Positions 7,863 to 16,159 of a DNA stretch of 64,000 nucleotides are shown here, in pieces. Below the pieces are notes generated by a model. That model did no database searches, was not told the origin of the DNA, and saw only the letters and a list, made by a program, of their open reading frames with translations. Within the stretch, counting starts at the first letter, position 1. Each line of letters begins with the position of its first letter. The translations under genes and the position numbers were made by a program. This DNA is from Methylobacterium terrae (GTDB lineage Bacteria; Pseudomonadota; Alphaproteobacteria; Rhizobiales; Beijerinckiaceae). The stretch lies in assembly GCF_003173755.1 (NCBI RefSeq), contig NZ_CP029553.1:149001-213000 (forward strand). The letters are read 5' to 3'.

Positions 7863-8395
7863 CCGAGGGCGGCGCGTATCATCACGGCGACCTGCGCCGC
7901 AGCCTGATCGCGGCGGCGCATGACCTGCTGCGGTCCGGCGGCGTCGAGGCCGTGACCCTTCGAGAAGCGGCACGCCTCGCCGGCGTGTCGCACAACGCTC
8001 CCTACCGACACTTTCCCAGCCGGGAGGCGCTGCTCGCGGCGCTCGCGGTCGAGGGGTTCCGGGGCTTGCGGCGGGCGCTCGACGAGGCGGCCGGCGGGGC
8101 GGAGCCGCCTGGGAGGCTCACCGCCCTCGGGCGCGCCTACCTGCGCTTCGCCGAGGCCGACCGCGCGACCTTCCGGCTGATGTTCGGCGGCGTCCTCGAG
8201 ATCGCGTCGCATCCCGACCTTGCCGCGGCCGCGGCGGACGCGTTCGGGACGCTGCGGAGCGTGGTGGCGGAGCAGGCGCCGCCACCCGCCGCCGAGCGCG
8301 AGGCCCTGCGCGCCTGGGGCCTGGTGCACGGCCTCGCCCATCTCGTCGCCGACCGGCAGATCGACGCCGCGCGGGCGGAGGCCTGCCTGCTGTGA
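7853..8395 (+). CDS. TetR/AcrR-family transcriptional regulator
   Basis: 180 residues from a TTG at 7853, supported by GGGGAG at 7839-7844. An alternative GTG lies nine bases upstream. Residues ~8-55 form the helix-turn-helix: YHHGDLRRSLIAAAHDLLRS, AVTLREAARLAGVSHNAPYRHF and PSREALLAALAVEGF. The remainder is an all-helical ligand-binding and dimerisation domain (LRFAEADRATFRLMFGG), close to the TetR_C-like group with WHG motifs (AWGLVHGLAHLV). It probably represses itself and the divergent DUF2306 gene through the palindrome between them. The inducer is unknown. Confidence 0.88.
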   Translation: MSTSEGGAYHHGDLRRSLIAAAHDLLRSGGVEAVTLREAARLAGVSHNAPYRHFPSREALLAALAVEGFRGLRRALDEAAGGAEPPGRLTALGRAYLRFAEADRATFRLMFGGVLEIASHPDLAAAAADAFGTLRSVVAEQAPPPAAEREALRAWGLVHGLAHLVADRQIDAARAEACLL

Positions 8396-8545
8396 TGGCA
8401 CCGTCGCCGCGAATCGTTCGCATGCAAATGAGGCAGCCTAGAATTTGAGCACCTGAACCAGCCGGGCCCGGGTCTTCGCGACGGAACCGATTGGCAGGGC
8501 TCTTGCAGCTGACTTGCCGTCATTCACCGACGGGGACGTCCAACG

Positions 8546-10168
8546 ATGCCGCTGCTCACCCGCCCGCCCCTGCGCCCGCTGGCGCGAACCCTGTCCGGGC
8601 TCGCCCTCGCCCTCGCGCTGACCGGGCCCGCGAGCGCGCAAGGCGTGCTGCGCATCGGCATGACCGCCTCCGACATCCCGCTCACCACCGGCCAGGCCGA
8701 CAATGGCGGCGAGGGCATGCGCTTCACCGGCTACACGGTGTACGACGCGCTCATCAACTGGGACCTCGGCCGGGCCGACAAGGCCTCCGACCTGACCCCC
8801 GGCCTCGCCACCGCCTGGACGATCGACCCCGCCGACAAGACCCGCTGGACCTTCAAGCTCCGGCCCGACGTCACCTTCCACGACGGTTCCAGCTTCGACG
8901 CCAACGCGGTGGTGTGGAACCTCGACAAGCTCCTGAAGTCGGACAGCCCGCAATTCGACCCGCGCCAGTCGGCGCAGGGGCGCACCCGCATCCCGGCGGT
9001 GGCCTCCTACAAGGCGCTCGACCCGATGACGGTCGAGATCGTCACCAAGAACCCGGACGCGACCTTCCCCTACCAGCTCGCCTGGATCCTGATGTCGTCT
9101 CCCGCCAACTGGGAGAAGCAGGGCAAGAGCTGGGACGCGGTCGCCAAGGCGCCCTCCGGCACCGGGCCGTGGAAGGTGACGGGCTTCGTGCCGCGCGAGC
9201 GCCTCGAGCTGGTGCCGAACAAGGCCTACTGGGACAAGGCGCGGGTGCCGAAGCTCGACCGCATGGTCCTGGTACCTCTCCCCGAGGCCAATGCCCGGGT
9301 GGCGGCTTTGCGCTCCGGCCAGGTCGACTGGATCGAGGCGCCGGCGCCGGACGCGGTGCCCTCGCTCAAGGCGGCGGGCTTCGCGCTGGTCACCAACCTC
9401 TATCCCCATAACTGGACCTGGCACCTGTCGCGGGCCGAGGGCTCGCCGTGGAACGACGTCCGCGTGCGCAAGGCCGCGAACCTCGCGGTCGACCGCGAGG
9501 GGCTGAAGGAGTTCTTAGGGGGACTCGCCACCCCGGCGGAGGGCTTCCTCACCCCCGGCCATCCGTGGTTCGGCAAGCCGGGCTTCAAGCTCTCGTACGA
9601 TCCCGAGGCGGCGAAGGCGCTCCTGAAGGAGGCCGGCTACGGCCCGAGCAAGCCCCTCGTCACCAAGGTGCTGATCTCGGCCTCGGGCTCGGGCCAGATG
9701 CAGCCGCTGCCGATGAACGAGTTCATCCAGCAGAACCTGGCCGAGGTCGGCATCAAGGTCGATTACGAGGTCGTGGAGTGGAACACGCTCATCAACATCT
9801 GGCGCGCCGGCTCGAAGTCCGACAGCGCGCGGGGCGGCACCGCGATGAACTACTCCTACCTGATCCAGGACCCGTTCACCGCCTTCATCCGGCATGCCCA
9901 GTGCAACCTGGCGCCGCCGAACGGCACCAACTGGGGATATTACTGCGACCCGGCGATGGACAAGCTGTTCGATGAGGTCCGCACGACCTTCGAGCCGAAG
10001 GACCAGGTCGCGGTCCTGCAGAGGGTGCACGAGAAATTCGTCGACGACGCGCTGTTCCTGATGGTCACCCACGACGTCAACCCGCGGGCGATGAGCAAGA
10101 AGGTGCAGGGCTTCGTCCAGGCCCAGAGCTGGTTCCAGGATTTCTCGCCGATCACGATGGCGAAGTAG
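8546..10168 (+). CDS. Dpp/Opp-type ABC transporter substrate-binding protein
   Basis: 540 residues with a signal peptide (LARTLSGLALALALTGPASA, cut before QGVLRIGM). The mature protein is a family-5 extracellular solute-binding protein: LTPGLATAWTIDPADKTRWTFKLRPDVTFHDG is the family hallmark and GTGPWKVTGFVPRERLELVPN follows near residue 210. It captures peptides, nickel-chelates or similar organic solutes in the periplasm and delivers them to the permeases encoded next. The specific ligand cannot be told from the sequence. It is first in a five-gene importer operon but separated from the first permease by 277 bp of palindromic repeats. Confidence 0.92.
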   Translation: MPLLTRPPLRPLARTLSGLALALALTGPASAQGVLRIGMTASDIPLTTGQADNGGEGMRFTGYTVYDALINWDLGRADKASDLTPGLATAWTIDPADKTRWTFKLRPDVTFHDGSSFDANAVVWNLDKLLKSDSPQFDPRQSAQGRTRIPAVASYKALDPMTVEIVTKNPDATFPYQLAWILMSSPANWEKQGKSWDAVAKAPSGTGPWKVTGFVPRERLELVPNKAYWDKARVPKLDRMVLVPLPEANARVAALRSGQVDWIEAPAPDAVPSLKAAGFALVTNLYPHNWTWHLSRAEGSPWNDVRVRKAANLAVDREGLKEFLGGLATPAEGFLTPGHPWFGKPGFKLSYDPEAAKALLKEAGYGPSKPLVTKVLISASGSGQMQPLPMNEFIQQNLAEVGIKVDYEVVEWNTLINIWRAGSKSDSARGGTAMNYSYLIQDPFTAFIRHAQCNLAPPNGTNWGYYCDPAMDKLFDEVRTTFEPKDQVAVLQRVHEKFVDDALFLMVTHDVNPRAMSKKVQGFVQAQSWFQDFSPITMAK

Positions 10169-10178
10169 ACGGCAGTTC

Positions 10179-10211
10179 GTCCGCACTGGCTTGATAGAAG
10201 CCAGTGCGGAC
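10179..10211 (+). terminator. 14-bp perfect hairpin after the binding-protein gene
   Basis: GTCCGCACTGGCTT at 10179-10192 pairs with 10198-10211 around a 5-nt loop, 10 bp after the stop codon. There is no T-tract. It may stop part of the transcription or protect the 3' end of the binding-protein message, giving more binding protein than permease. Confidence 0.55.
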
Positions 10212-10224
10212 AGGTTCCTGCTCT

Positions 10225-10363
10225 CAACCCTCGACCTCATCCCGAGGTGTCAGTCCATCAAAGGGGGACTGACCTCGACGGAGGGCTCCAGAAGACACGG
10301 GGCTCGCTGGAGCCCTCCTTCGAGCCTCACTTCGTTCGCACCTCAGGATGAGGTCGTGGGTTG
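10225..10363. repeat. REP-like nested palindromic element inside the importer operon
   Basis: The outer arms (10225-10249 and 10339-10363) contain GACCTCATCCCGAGGTG and CACCTCAGGATGAGGTC with a single mismatch. Inside are CAGTCC...GGACTG and an 11-bp repeat GGAGGGCTCCA...TGGAGCCCTCC. The CCTCATCC-GAGGTG type of palindrome is a common dispersed intergenic element in Rhizobiales genomes. Here it separates the binding-protein gene from the permease genes. Confidence 0.75.
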
Positions 10364-10445
10364 GAACACCCTGCATGACGACAGCCCATCCCAGCCTGAC
10401 ACATTACGACCCCGACAACCGGCGCAGCCCCGGGATCCTCTCGCC

Positions 10446-11399
10446 ATGATCCTCTTCATCCTCAAGCGCATCGGCTACGCCGCCCCAGTCGCCCTGGGCG
10501 TGAGCCTGGTATGCTTCCTCCTCGTCCACCTCGCCCCCGGCGATCCGCTGAGCGCGATCCTGCCGGTGGACGCCACCGCCGAGATGCAGGCGCAGATGCG
10601 CGCGGCCTACGGCTTCGACAAGCCGCTGCCGGTGCAGTACGGCCTGTGGCTCTGGAAGATCCTGCACGGCGACCTCGGCACCTCGATCGCCACCGGCCGC
10701 CCGGTCCTGTCGGAGGTCGGCCGCGCCGTCGGCAACAGCCTGATCCTGGCCTCGGTCGCGACGCTGATCGGCTTCACCTTCGGCACCTTCTTCGGCTTCG
10801 TCGCCGGCTATGCCCGCGATTCCTGGCTCGACCGGGCGGCCTCGGCCATCGCGGTCTTCGGGGTCAGCGTGCCGCATTACTGGCTCGGCATCGTGCTGGT
10901 GATCGTGTTCTCGGCCACCCTCGGCTGGCTGCCGCCGACCGGTGCGGGGCCGCAGGGGTCGGGCAACTGGGTGCCCGACCTCGAGCACCTGCGCTACATC
11001 CTGCTCCCGGCCATCACCATGTCGGTGATCCCCATGGGGGTGATCTCCCGCACAGTCCGGGCGCTCGTCGGCGACATCCTGCACCAGGACTTCGTCCAGG
11101 CGCTGCGCGCCAAGGGCCTGTCGGAGTTCGGCGTCTTCCGCCACGTGGTCAAGAACGCGGCCCCCACCGCCATCGCCATCATGGGGCTGCAACTCGGCTA
11201 CCTGCTCGGCGGCTCGATCCTGATCGAGACGGTGTTCGCCTGGCCGGGCACCGGCTTCCTCCTCAACGCCGCGATCTTCCAGCGCGACCTGCCGCTGCTC
11301 CAGGGCACGATCCTGGTGCTCGCCATGTTCTTCGTCACCCTCAACCTCCTGGTCGACGTGGTGCAGACCGCGCTCGACCCCCGCATCGAGAGGGCCTGA
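10446..11399 (+). CDS. DppB/OppB-type ABC transporter permease
   Basis: 317 residues. The start MILFILKRIGYAAPVALGVS is chosen because the protein opens directly into the first transmembrane helix and the APGDPL motif as in DppB. Six hydrophobic segments are visible. The EAA loop that docks on the ATPases is LRAKGLSEFGVFRHVVKNAAPTAI near residue 220. It forms a heterodimeric channel with the next gene product. The spacing to the next gene is 4 bp, so the two are translationally coupled. Confidence 0.93.
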   Translation: MILFILKRIGYAAPVALGVSLVCFLLVHLAPGDPLSAILPVDATAEMQAQMRAAYGFDKPLPVQYGLWLWKILHGDLGTSIATGRPVLSEVGRAVGNSLILASVATLIGFTFGTFFGFVAGYARDSWLDRAASAIAVFGVSVPHYWLGIVLVIVFSATLGWLPPTGAGPQGSGNWVPDLEHLRYILLPAITMSVIPMGVISRTVRALVGDILHQDFVQALRAKGLSEFGVFRHVVKNAAPTAIAIMGLQLGYLLGGSILIETVFAWPGTGFLLNAAIFQRDLPLLQGTILVLAMFFVTLNLLVDVVQTALDPRIERA

Positions 11400-11403
11400 C
11401 CGC

Positions 11404-12318
11404 ATGACCATTCAGACCTCGCTCGCCACCGGCGATCCCGTCGCGGCGGTCGCCGCGCCAGAGATCCCGGTCGTGGCCTCGCGCGGCTACTGGGGCAGCG
11501 TTCTCCGGCGGCTCGCCCGCGATCCGGTCGCGATGGCCGCCGCCTGCGTGATCCTGGCCATCGTGCTCGCGGCGATCTTCGCGCCGCTGATCGCCCCGAT
11601 GGACCCGTTCAAGGGCTCGATGGCCCGGCGCCTGCGCCACGTCGGCGACGCGACCTACTGGCTCGGCTCGGACGAGCTCGGCCGCGACATGCTCACCCGC
11701 CTCCTCTATGCCGGCCGCCTGTCGCTGTTCATGGGCGTGCTGCCGGTCGTCATCGCGTTCTTCGTCGGATCTAGCCTCGGGATCCTCGCGGGCTATGCCG
11801 GCGGCTGGGTCAACACGCTGGTCATGCGCGTGGTCGACGTGTTCTTCGCCTTTCCGTCGGTGCTGCTGGCCATCGCGCTCTCGGGCGCGCTGGGGGCCGG
11901 CATCCTCAACTCGATCGTATCGCTCACCGTCGTCTTCGTGCCGCAGATCACCCGCGTCGCCGAGAGCGTCACGGTGCAGATCCGCAACCGCGACTACGTC
12001 GAGGCCGCCCGGGTCTCGGGCGCGAACCCGTTCACGGTGGTGCGGGTGCAGGTGCTCGGCAACGTGCTCGGTCCGGTCTTCGTCTACGCCACCAGCCTGA
12101 TCTCGGTCTCGATGATCCTGGCCTCGGGACTCTCCTTCCTCGGCCTCGGCGTGAAGCCGCCGGAGCCGGAATGGGGCTTGATGCTCAACACCCTGCGCAC
12201 CGCGATCTACGTCAACCCGGTCGTCGCGGCGCTGCCGGGCGTGATGATCTTCCTCACCTCGATCTCCTTCAACCTTCTGTCGGACGGCCTGCGCTCGGCC
12301 ATGGAGGTGCGCCAGTGA
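11404..12318 (+). CDS. DppC/OppC-type ABC transporter permease
   Basis: 304 residues. After a cytoplasmic N-terminal tail it shows the OppC N-domain and first helix (DPVAMAAACVILAIVLAAIF), then LGSDELGRDMLTRLLYAGRLSL, the strongest DppC signature. The EAA loop is YVEAARVSGANPFTVVRVQVLGN near residue 200. It pairs with the preceding DppB-like protein. Its stop codon overlaps the GTG start of the first ATPase gene, and the GGAGG within its last codons is the ribosome binding site for that gene. Confidence 0.93.
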   Translation: MTIQTSLATGDPVAAVAAPEIPVVASRGYWGSVLRRLARDPVAMAAACVILAIVLAAIFAPLIAPMDPFKGSMARRLRHVGDATYWLGSDELGRDMLTRLLYAGRLSLFMGVLPVVIAFFVGSSLGILAGYAGGWVNTLVMRVVDVFFAFPSVLLAIALSGALGAGILNSIVSLTVVFVPQITRVAESVTVQIRNRDYVEAARVSGANPFTVVRVQVLGNVLGPVFVYATSLISVSMILASGLSFLGLGVKPPEPEWGLMLNTLRTAIYVNPVVAALPGVMIFLTSISFNLLSDGLRSAMEVRQ

Positions 12319-13373
12319 ACGATCTCGATCCGCGCGACCGCGGCGGGCCCGCCCAGCCGCTCCTCACCGTCGAGCGCCTGGCGAAGCACTTTCCCGGCAA
12401 GGGCGGGCTGTTCGGCAAGGGCAATCTCTTCGGCAAGGGACCTGCGGTCCGCGCCGTCGACGGCATCGACTTCACGGTGATGAAGGGCGAGACCCTCGGT
12501 GTGGTCGGAGAATCGGGCTGCGGCAAGTCGACGACGGCGCGCCTGCTGATGCAGATCGCCCGGCAGGACCGGGGCGACATCGTCTTCGACGGCGAGCTGC
12601 TGGGTTCGCGCGCCCTCGACCTGAAGGCCTATCGCCGCCAGGTGCAGATGGTGTTCCAGGATTCCTACGCCTCGCTCAACCCGCGGCTGACGGTCGAGGA
12701 ATCGGTGGCCTTCGGGCCGAAGGCGCACGGGCTGTCCGCGGCGGCGGCGTTGTCGCGCGCCCACGACCTCCTGCGCCAGGTCGGCCTCGAGCCGCGGCGC
12801 TTCGGCGGGCGCTACCCGCACGAGGTCTCGGGCGGCCAGCGCCAGCGGGTCAACATCGCTCGCGCCCTCGCCCTCGAGCCGCGGCTCCTCATCCTCGACG
12901 AGGCGGTCTCGGCCCTCGACAAGTCGGTGGAGGCGCAGGTGCTGAACCTGCTGACCGATCTCAAGCAGGAATTCGGGCTGACCTACATCTTCATCTCGCA
13001 CGACCTCAACGTCGTGCGCTTCATGTCCGACCGGGTGATGGTGATGTATCTCGGCCGGATCGCCGAGATCGGCCCGGCCGACGCCATCCTCGGGTCGCCG
13101 CGCCACCCCTACACGGCGGCCTTGCTGGCCTCCCAGCCCTCGACCGACCCGGAGGCGCGGCTGGAGGAAGCGCCGCTGACCGGCGACCCGCCGAACCCGA
13201 TCAACCCGCCCCCGGGCTGCCGCTTCCACACCCGCTGCCGGTTCGCCGCGGAGGTCTGCCGGACGCGCGAGCCCGGCCTCGACCCGGTGGCGCCGGCCCA
13301 TTTCGCGGCTTGCCACATGGCGGTCGCCGGCTCCGGCCATCCCGACGCTCCCCCGGTCCCGCTGGCGGCGTGA
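12315..13373 (+). CDS. DppF/OppF-type ABC transporter ATP-binding protein
   Basis: 352 residues starting at a GTG that overlaps the previous stop (GTGA), with GGAGG seven bases upstream. Walker A is GESGCGKST, the signature is SGGQRQR and Walker B is LLILDEAVSALD. The C-terminal oligopeptide/dipeptide domain carries a cysteine set (GCRFHTRCRFAAEVC). One oddity is that residues ~25-40, just before the ATPase core, hold repeated GLFGKG/NLFGKG units that I do not know from other DppF proteins. It energises uptake together with the next ATPase. Confidence 0.92.
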   Translation: MNDLDPRDRGGPAQPLLTVERLAKHFPGKGGLFGKGNLFGKGPAVRAVDGIDFTVMKGETLGVVGESGCGKSTTARLLMQIARQDRGDIVFDGELLGSRALDLKAYRRQVQMVFQDSYASLNPRLTVEESVAFGPKAHGLSAAAALSRAHDLLRQVGLEPRRFGGRYPHEVSGGQRQRVNIARALALEPRLLILDEAVSALDKSVEAQVLNLLTDLKQEFGLTYIFISHDLNVVRFMSDRVMVMYLGRIAEIGPADAILGSPRHPYTAALLASQPSTDPEARLEEAPLTGDPPNPINPPPGCRFHTRCRFAAEVCRTREPGLDPVAPAHFAACHMAVAGSGHPDAPPVPLAA

Positions 13374-13380
13374 GGCGATC

Positions 13381-14400
13381 ATGAACGCACCCTTGCGCGC
13401 GAACGACACCGCGGCCTCCGGCGCCCTGATCGAGGTCCGCGGCCTGACGGTCGATTTCCTCGGCGGCCGAAAACCGGTCCGGGCGGTCGGCGGGGTCGAT
13501 GTCACCATCCGCGCCGGCGAGGCCCTGGCGCTGCTCGGGGAATCGGGCTCGGGCAAGTCCGTGACCCTGCGGGCCCTGATGCGATTGCTGCCGGAATCCC
13601 GCACCCGCATCGGCGGGCATCTCCGGGTCGACGGCCACGACGTGCTCGGCCTGAAGCGGCGGGCGCTCTCGGCCTATCGCGGCGGCACGGTCGCGATGAT
13701 CTTCCAGGATCCGGGCCTCGCCCTCGATCCGGTCTACCGCATCGGCGACCAGATCGCGGAAGCCGTGATGCGCCACGAGGGCGCCTCCCGCGCCGCCGCG
13801 AGGGCCCGGGCGCTCGAACTGTTCGAGCGCGTCCACATCCCCTCCCCGGCGCGGCGCCTCGAGGCCTACCCGCACGAGCTGTCCGGCGGCATGCGCCAGC
13901 GGGCGATGATCGCTCTGGCGCTCGCCTGCCGGCCCAAGGTGCTGCTCGCCGACGAGCCGACGACCGCCCTCGACGCGACGGTGCAGATCCAGATTCTGCT
14001 GCTCCTGCGCGAGTTGCAGCGCGACCTCGGCCTCGCCGTGATCTTCGTCACCCACGATGTCGGCGTCGCCGTGCAGGTCGCCGACCGGGTCGCCGTGATG
14101 TATGGCGGCCACCTCGTCGAGGTCGGGGCGAGCGGCGACGTGATCGGCCGGCCGGCGCACCCCTACACGCAGGGGCTGCTCGCCTCGCGCATCACCCCGG
14201 ATTCGCCGAAGGGGGTGCGGCTCGCCACCATCCCGGGCTCGCCCCCGGACCTCGCCGAGCCGCCCCCGGGCTGCCCGTTCGAGCCCCGCTGCCCCCTCGC
14301 CGTCCCGGCCTGCCGGGAGGGCCTGCCGGCGCGGGCGGACATCGCGCCGGGCCACGCCGCGCGCTGCATCCGCCTCGGCGAGACGAGGCCGGTGCTCTGA
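13381..14400 (+). CDS. DppD/OppD-type ABC transporter ATP-binding protein
   Basis: 339 residues. Walker A is GESGSGKSV, the signature is LSGGMRQR, Walker B is [13 protein letters not shown], and the switch histidine is in VTHDVG. The C-terminal oligo_HPY region has [15 protein letters not shown], the cysteine cluster found in DppD/OppD proteins. It is the second ATPase of the heterodimer. The operon order is F then D, the reverse of the usual dppDF arrangement. The gap to the previous gene is 7 bp. Confidence 0.92.
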   Translation: MNAPLRANDTAASGALIEVRGLTVDFLGGRKPVRAVGGVDVTIRAGEALALLGESGSGKSVTLRALMRLLPESRTRIGGHLRVDGHDVLGLKRRALSAYRGGTVAMIFQDPGLALDPVYRIGDQIAEAVMRHEGASRAAARARALELFERVHIPSPARRLEAYPHELSGGMRQRAMIALALACRPKVLLADEPTTALDATVQIQILLLLRELQRDLGLAVIFVTHDVGVAVQVADRVAVMYGGHLVEVGASGDVIGRPAHPYTQGLLASRITPDSPKGVRLATIPGSPPDLAEPPPGCPFEPRCPLAVPACREGLPARADIAPGHAARCIRLGETRPVL

Positions 14401-14475
14401 GCGAAACGCGACCTTGACGAATCTGCCGGCGTGGCGCCTCCTGCACCGATAACAAGCGTCAATCGGGAGGTCGTC

Positions 14476-15684
14476 TTGCTGGGTGTGAAGCGTGTGCTGG
14501 TGTCCGCCGGGTGTCTGTTGCTGTCGGTGGCGTCCTCGTCGGCCCAGACGAGCGTCAAGGTCGGCATCCTGAACGACATGTCGGGTGTCTATTCCGATAT
14601 CGGCGGCAAGGGATCGGTCGCCGCGGCGCAGCTCGCGGCGGAAGACTTCGCGGCGATCGACAAGACCATCCAGGTCGAGATCGTCTCCGCCGACCACCAG
14701 AACAAGCCGGATGTCGGCGCCGGCATCGCGCGGCAATGGTACGACCGCGACGGCGTCGACGCGATCTTCGACGTGCCGACATCGTCGGTGGCGCTCGCGG
14801 TCAGCCAGGTCACCCGCGAGAAGAACAAGATCTTCATCAACTCGGGCGCCGGCACCACCGACCTGACCGGTTCGCAGTGCTCTCCCAATACCATCCACTG
14901 GACCTACGACACCTACGCGCTCGCCAACGGCACCGGCGGCGAGATGGTCAAGCGCGGCGGCAACACCTGGTTCTTCCTGACGGCGGACTACGCCTTCGGG
15001 CAATCGCTCCAGAACGAGACCGCGGCCGTCGTGACGCGCAACGGCGGCAAGGTCCTGGGCTCCGCCCGGGTGCCGTTCCCGGCCAGCGACTTCTCCTCCT
15101 TCCTGCTCCAGGCGCAGGCCTCGGGTTCCAAGGTGGTCGGGCTCGCCAATGCCGGCGGCGACACCATCAACGCCGTCAAGCAGGCCCACGAGTTCGGCCT
15201 CACCGAGGGTGGGCAGAAGCTCGCGGCCCTGCTGTTCTACGCCCAGGACGCCAAGGCGCTCGGCCTCGAGATCGCCAAGGGGCTGGTGCTGACGGAGGCG
15301 TTCTACTGGGACCTGAACGACGGGACCCGGGCCTTCTCGCAGCGCTTCGCCAAGAAGGCGAACGGCAACATGCCGAGCATGAACCAGGCCGGCGTCTACG
15401 GCGGGATGATGCACTACCTGAAGGCGGTCTCGGCGACGAAGTCGAAGGACCCCAAGGTCGTCATGGAGTGGATGAAGGCCAACCCGACCGACGACCCGCT
15501 GTTCGGCAAGGGCATGGTCCGGGCCGACGGCCGCACGATCCACGACATGTACCTGTTCGAGGTCAAGAAGCCATCCGAGTCGAAGGGACCCTGGGACGTC
15601 TACAACAAGCTCGCGACGATCCCCGGCGACCAGGCGTTCAAGCCGATGAACCAGGGCGGCTGCCCGCTCGTCGGCAAGAGCTGA
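14476..15684 (+). CDS. LivJ-type ABC transporter substrate-binding protein (orphan)
   Basis: 402 residues from a TTG at 14476 with GGGAGG five bases upstream. The signal peptide is MLGVKRVLVSAGCLLLSVASSSAQ. The mature chain starts TSVKVGILNDMSGVYSDIGG, the classic opening of the branched-chain-amino-acid/amide binding family (Peripla_BP_6), and runs to the usual length. No livHMGF permease or ATPase genes are adjacent, so it must share a transporter encoded elsewhere or act as a sensor. Relatives in methylotrophs bind urea, amides or other small compounds, but the ligand here is open. Confidence 0.88.
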   Translation: MLGVKRVLVSAGCLLLSVASSSAQTSVKVGILNDMSGVYSDIGGKGSVAAAQLAAEDFAAIDKTIQVEIVSADHQNKPDVGAGIARQWYDRDGVDAIFDVPTSSVALAVSQVTREKNKIFINSGAGTTDLTGSQCSPNTIHWTYDTYALANGTGGEMVKRGGNTWFFLTADYAFGQSLQNETAAVVTRNGGKVLGSARVPFPASDFSSFLLQAQASGSKVVGLANAGGDTINAVKQAHEFGLTEGGQKLAALLFYAQDAKALGLEIAKGLVLTEAFYWDLNDGTRAFSQRFAKKANGNMPSMNQAGVYGGMMHYLKAVSATKSKDPKVVMEWMKANPTDDPLFGKGMVRADGRTIHDMYLFEVKKPSESKGPWDVYNKLATIPGDQAFKPMNQGGCPLVGKS

Positions 15685-15826
15685 TCGAGGGCCGACCGCG
15701 GGCTGTCGCCGCGGGAGACCGTGACGGCGCGGCGTCCCGACGCCGCGTCATGCCGCGTTGCACCCGGTCCGGCCGGAGGGTAACCCCGGCCCGGACGCGG
15801 AACACGCAACGGGAGACCAGGACGCG

Positions 15827-16159
15827 GTGAGCAAGGCGCCGGTGACGAAACGCGGACCAGTCAAGGCGGCGGCCGCACCGTTCGCCGAGATCGTGATGGT
15901 GTGCGCCAAGTGCGCCAAGCGGCAGGGGGTCGGCGCCAAGGCGGTGCGGGGCGGGCTGAAGCGCGCCCTGAAGGCGGATCGCCGCGGCCGCAAGGTGCGG
16001 GTGGTCGAGACCGGATGCCTCGGCCTGTGCCCGAAGCGCAGCCTGACGCTCGCCACCACCGGCTCCCTCGGGGCCGGCCGCCTCGTGGTGATCGACCCCT
16101 CCCTGGAGCCGGCGGCGATGCTCGACGCCCTGCTGCCCGCGCGGACCGATCGGCCGTGA
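15827..16159 (+). CDS. Thioredoxin-like [2Fe-2S] ferredoxin domain protein
   Basis: 110 residues from a GTG at 15827 (CAGGA just upstream). The frame is open further 5' but without a binding site. The fold contains VCAKCAKRQG near residue 30 and ETGCLGLCPKRSLTL near 65. These four cysteines in a CxxC...CxxxC arrangement match the (2Fe-2S) ferredoxin-like family related to the NuoE/FdsG C-terminal domain. The N-terminus is basic and alanine-rich. It overlaps the next gene by four bases (GTGA), so the two are translated together. Its partner is unknown. Confidence 0.72.
   Translation: MSKAPVTKRGPVKAAAAPFAEIVMVCAKCAKRQGVGAKAVRGGLKRALKADRRGRKVRVVETGCLGLCPKRSLTLATTGSLGAGRLVVIDPSLEPAAMLDALLPARTDRP

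Noticed and set aside
13201..15543. A 780-codon minus-strand open frame over the ABC ATPase and binding-protein genes
   Set aside because: The plus-strand ATPase has Walker A, signature and Walker B motifs in order. The minus reading has none.
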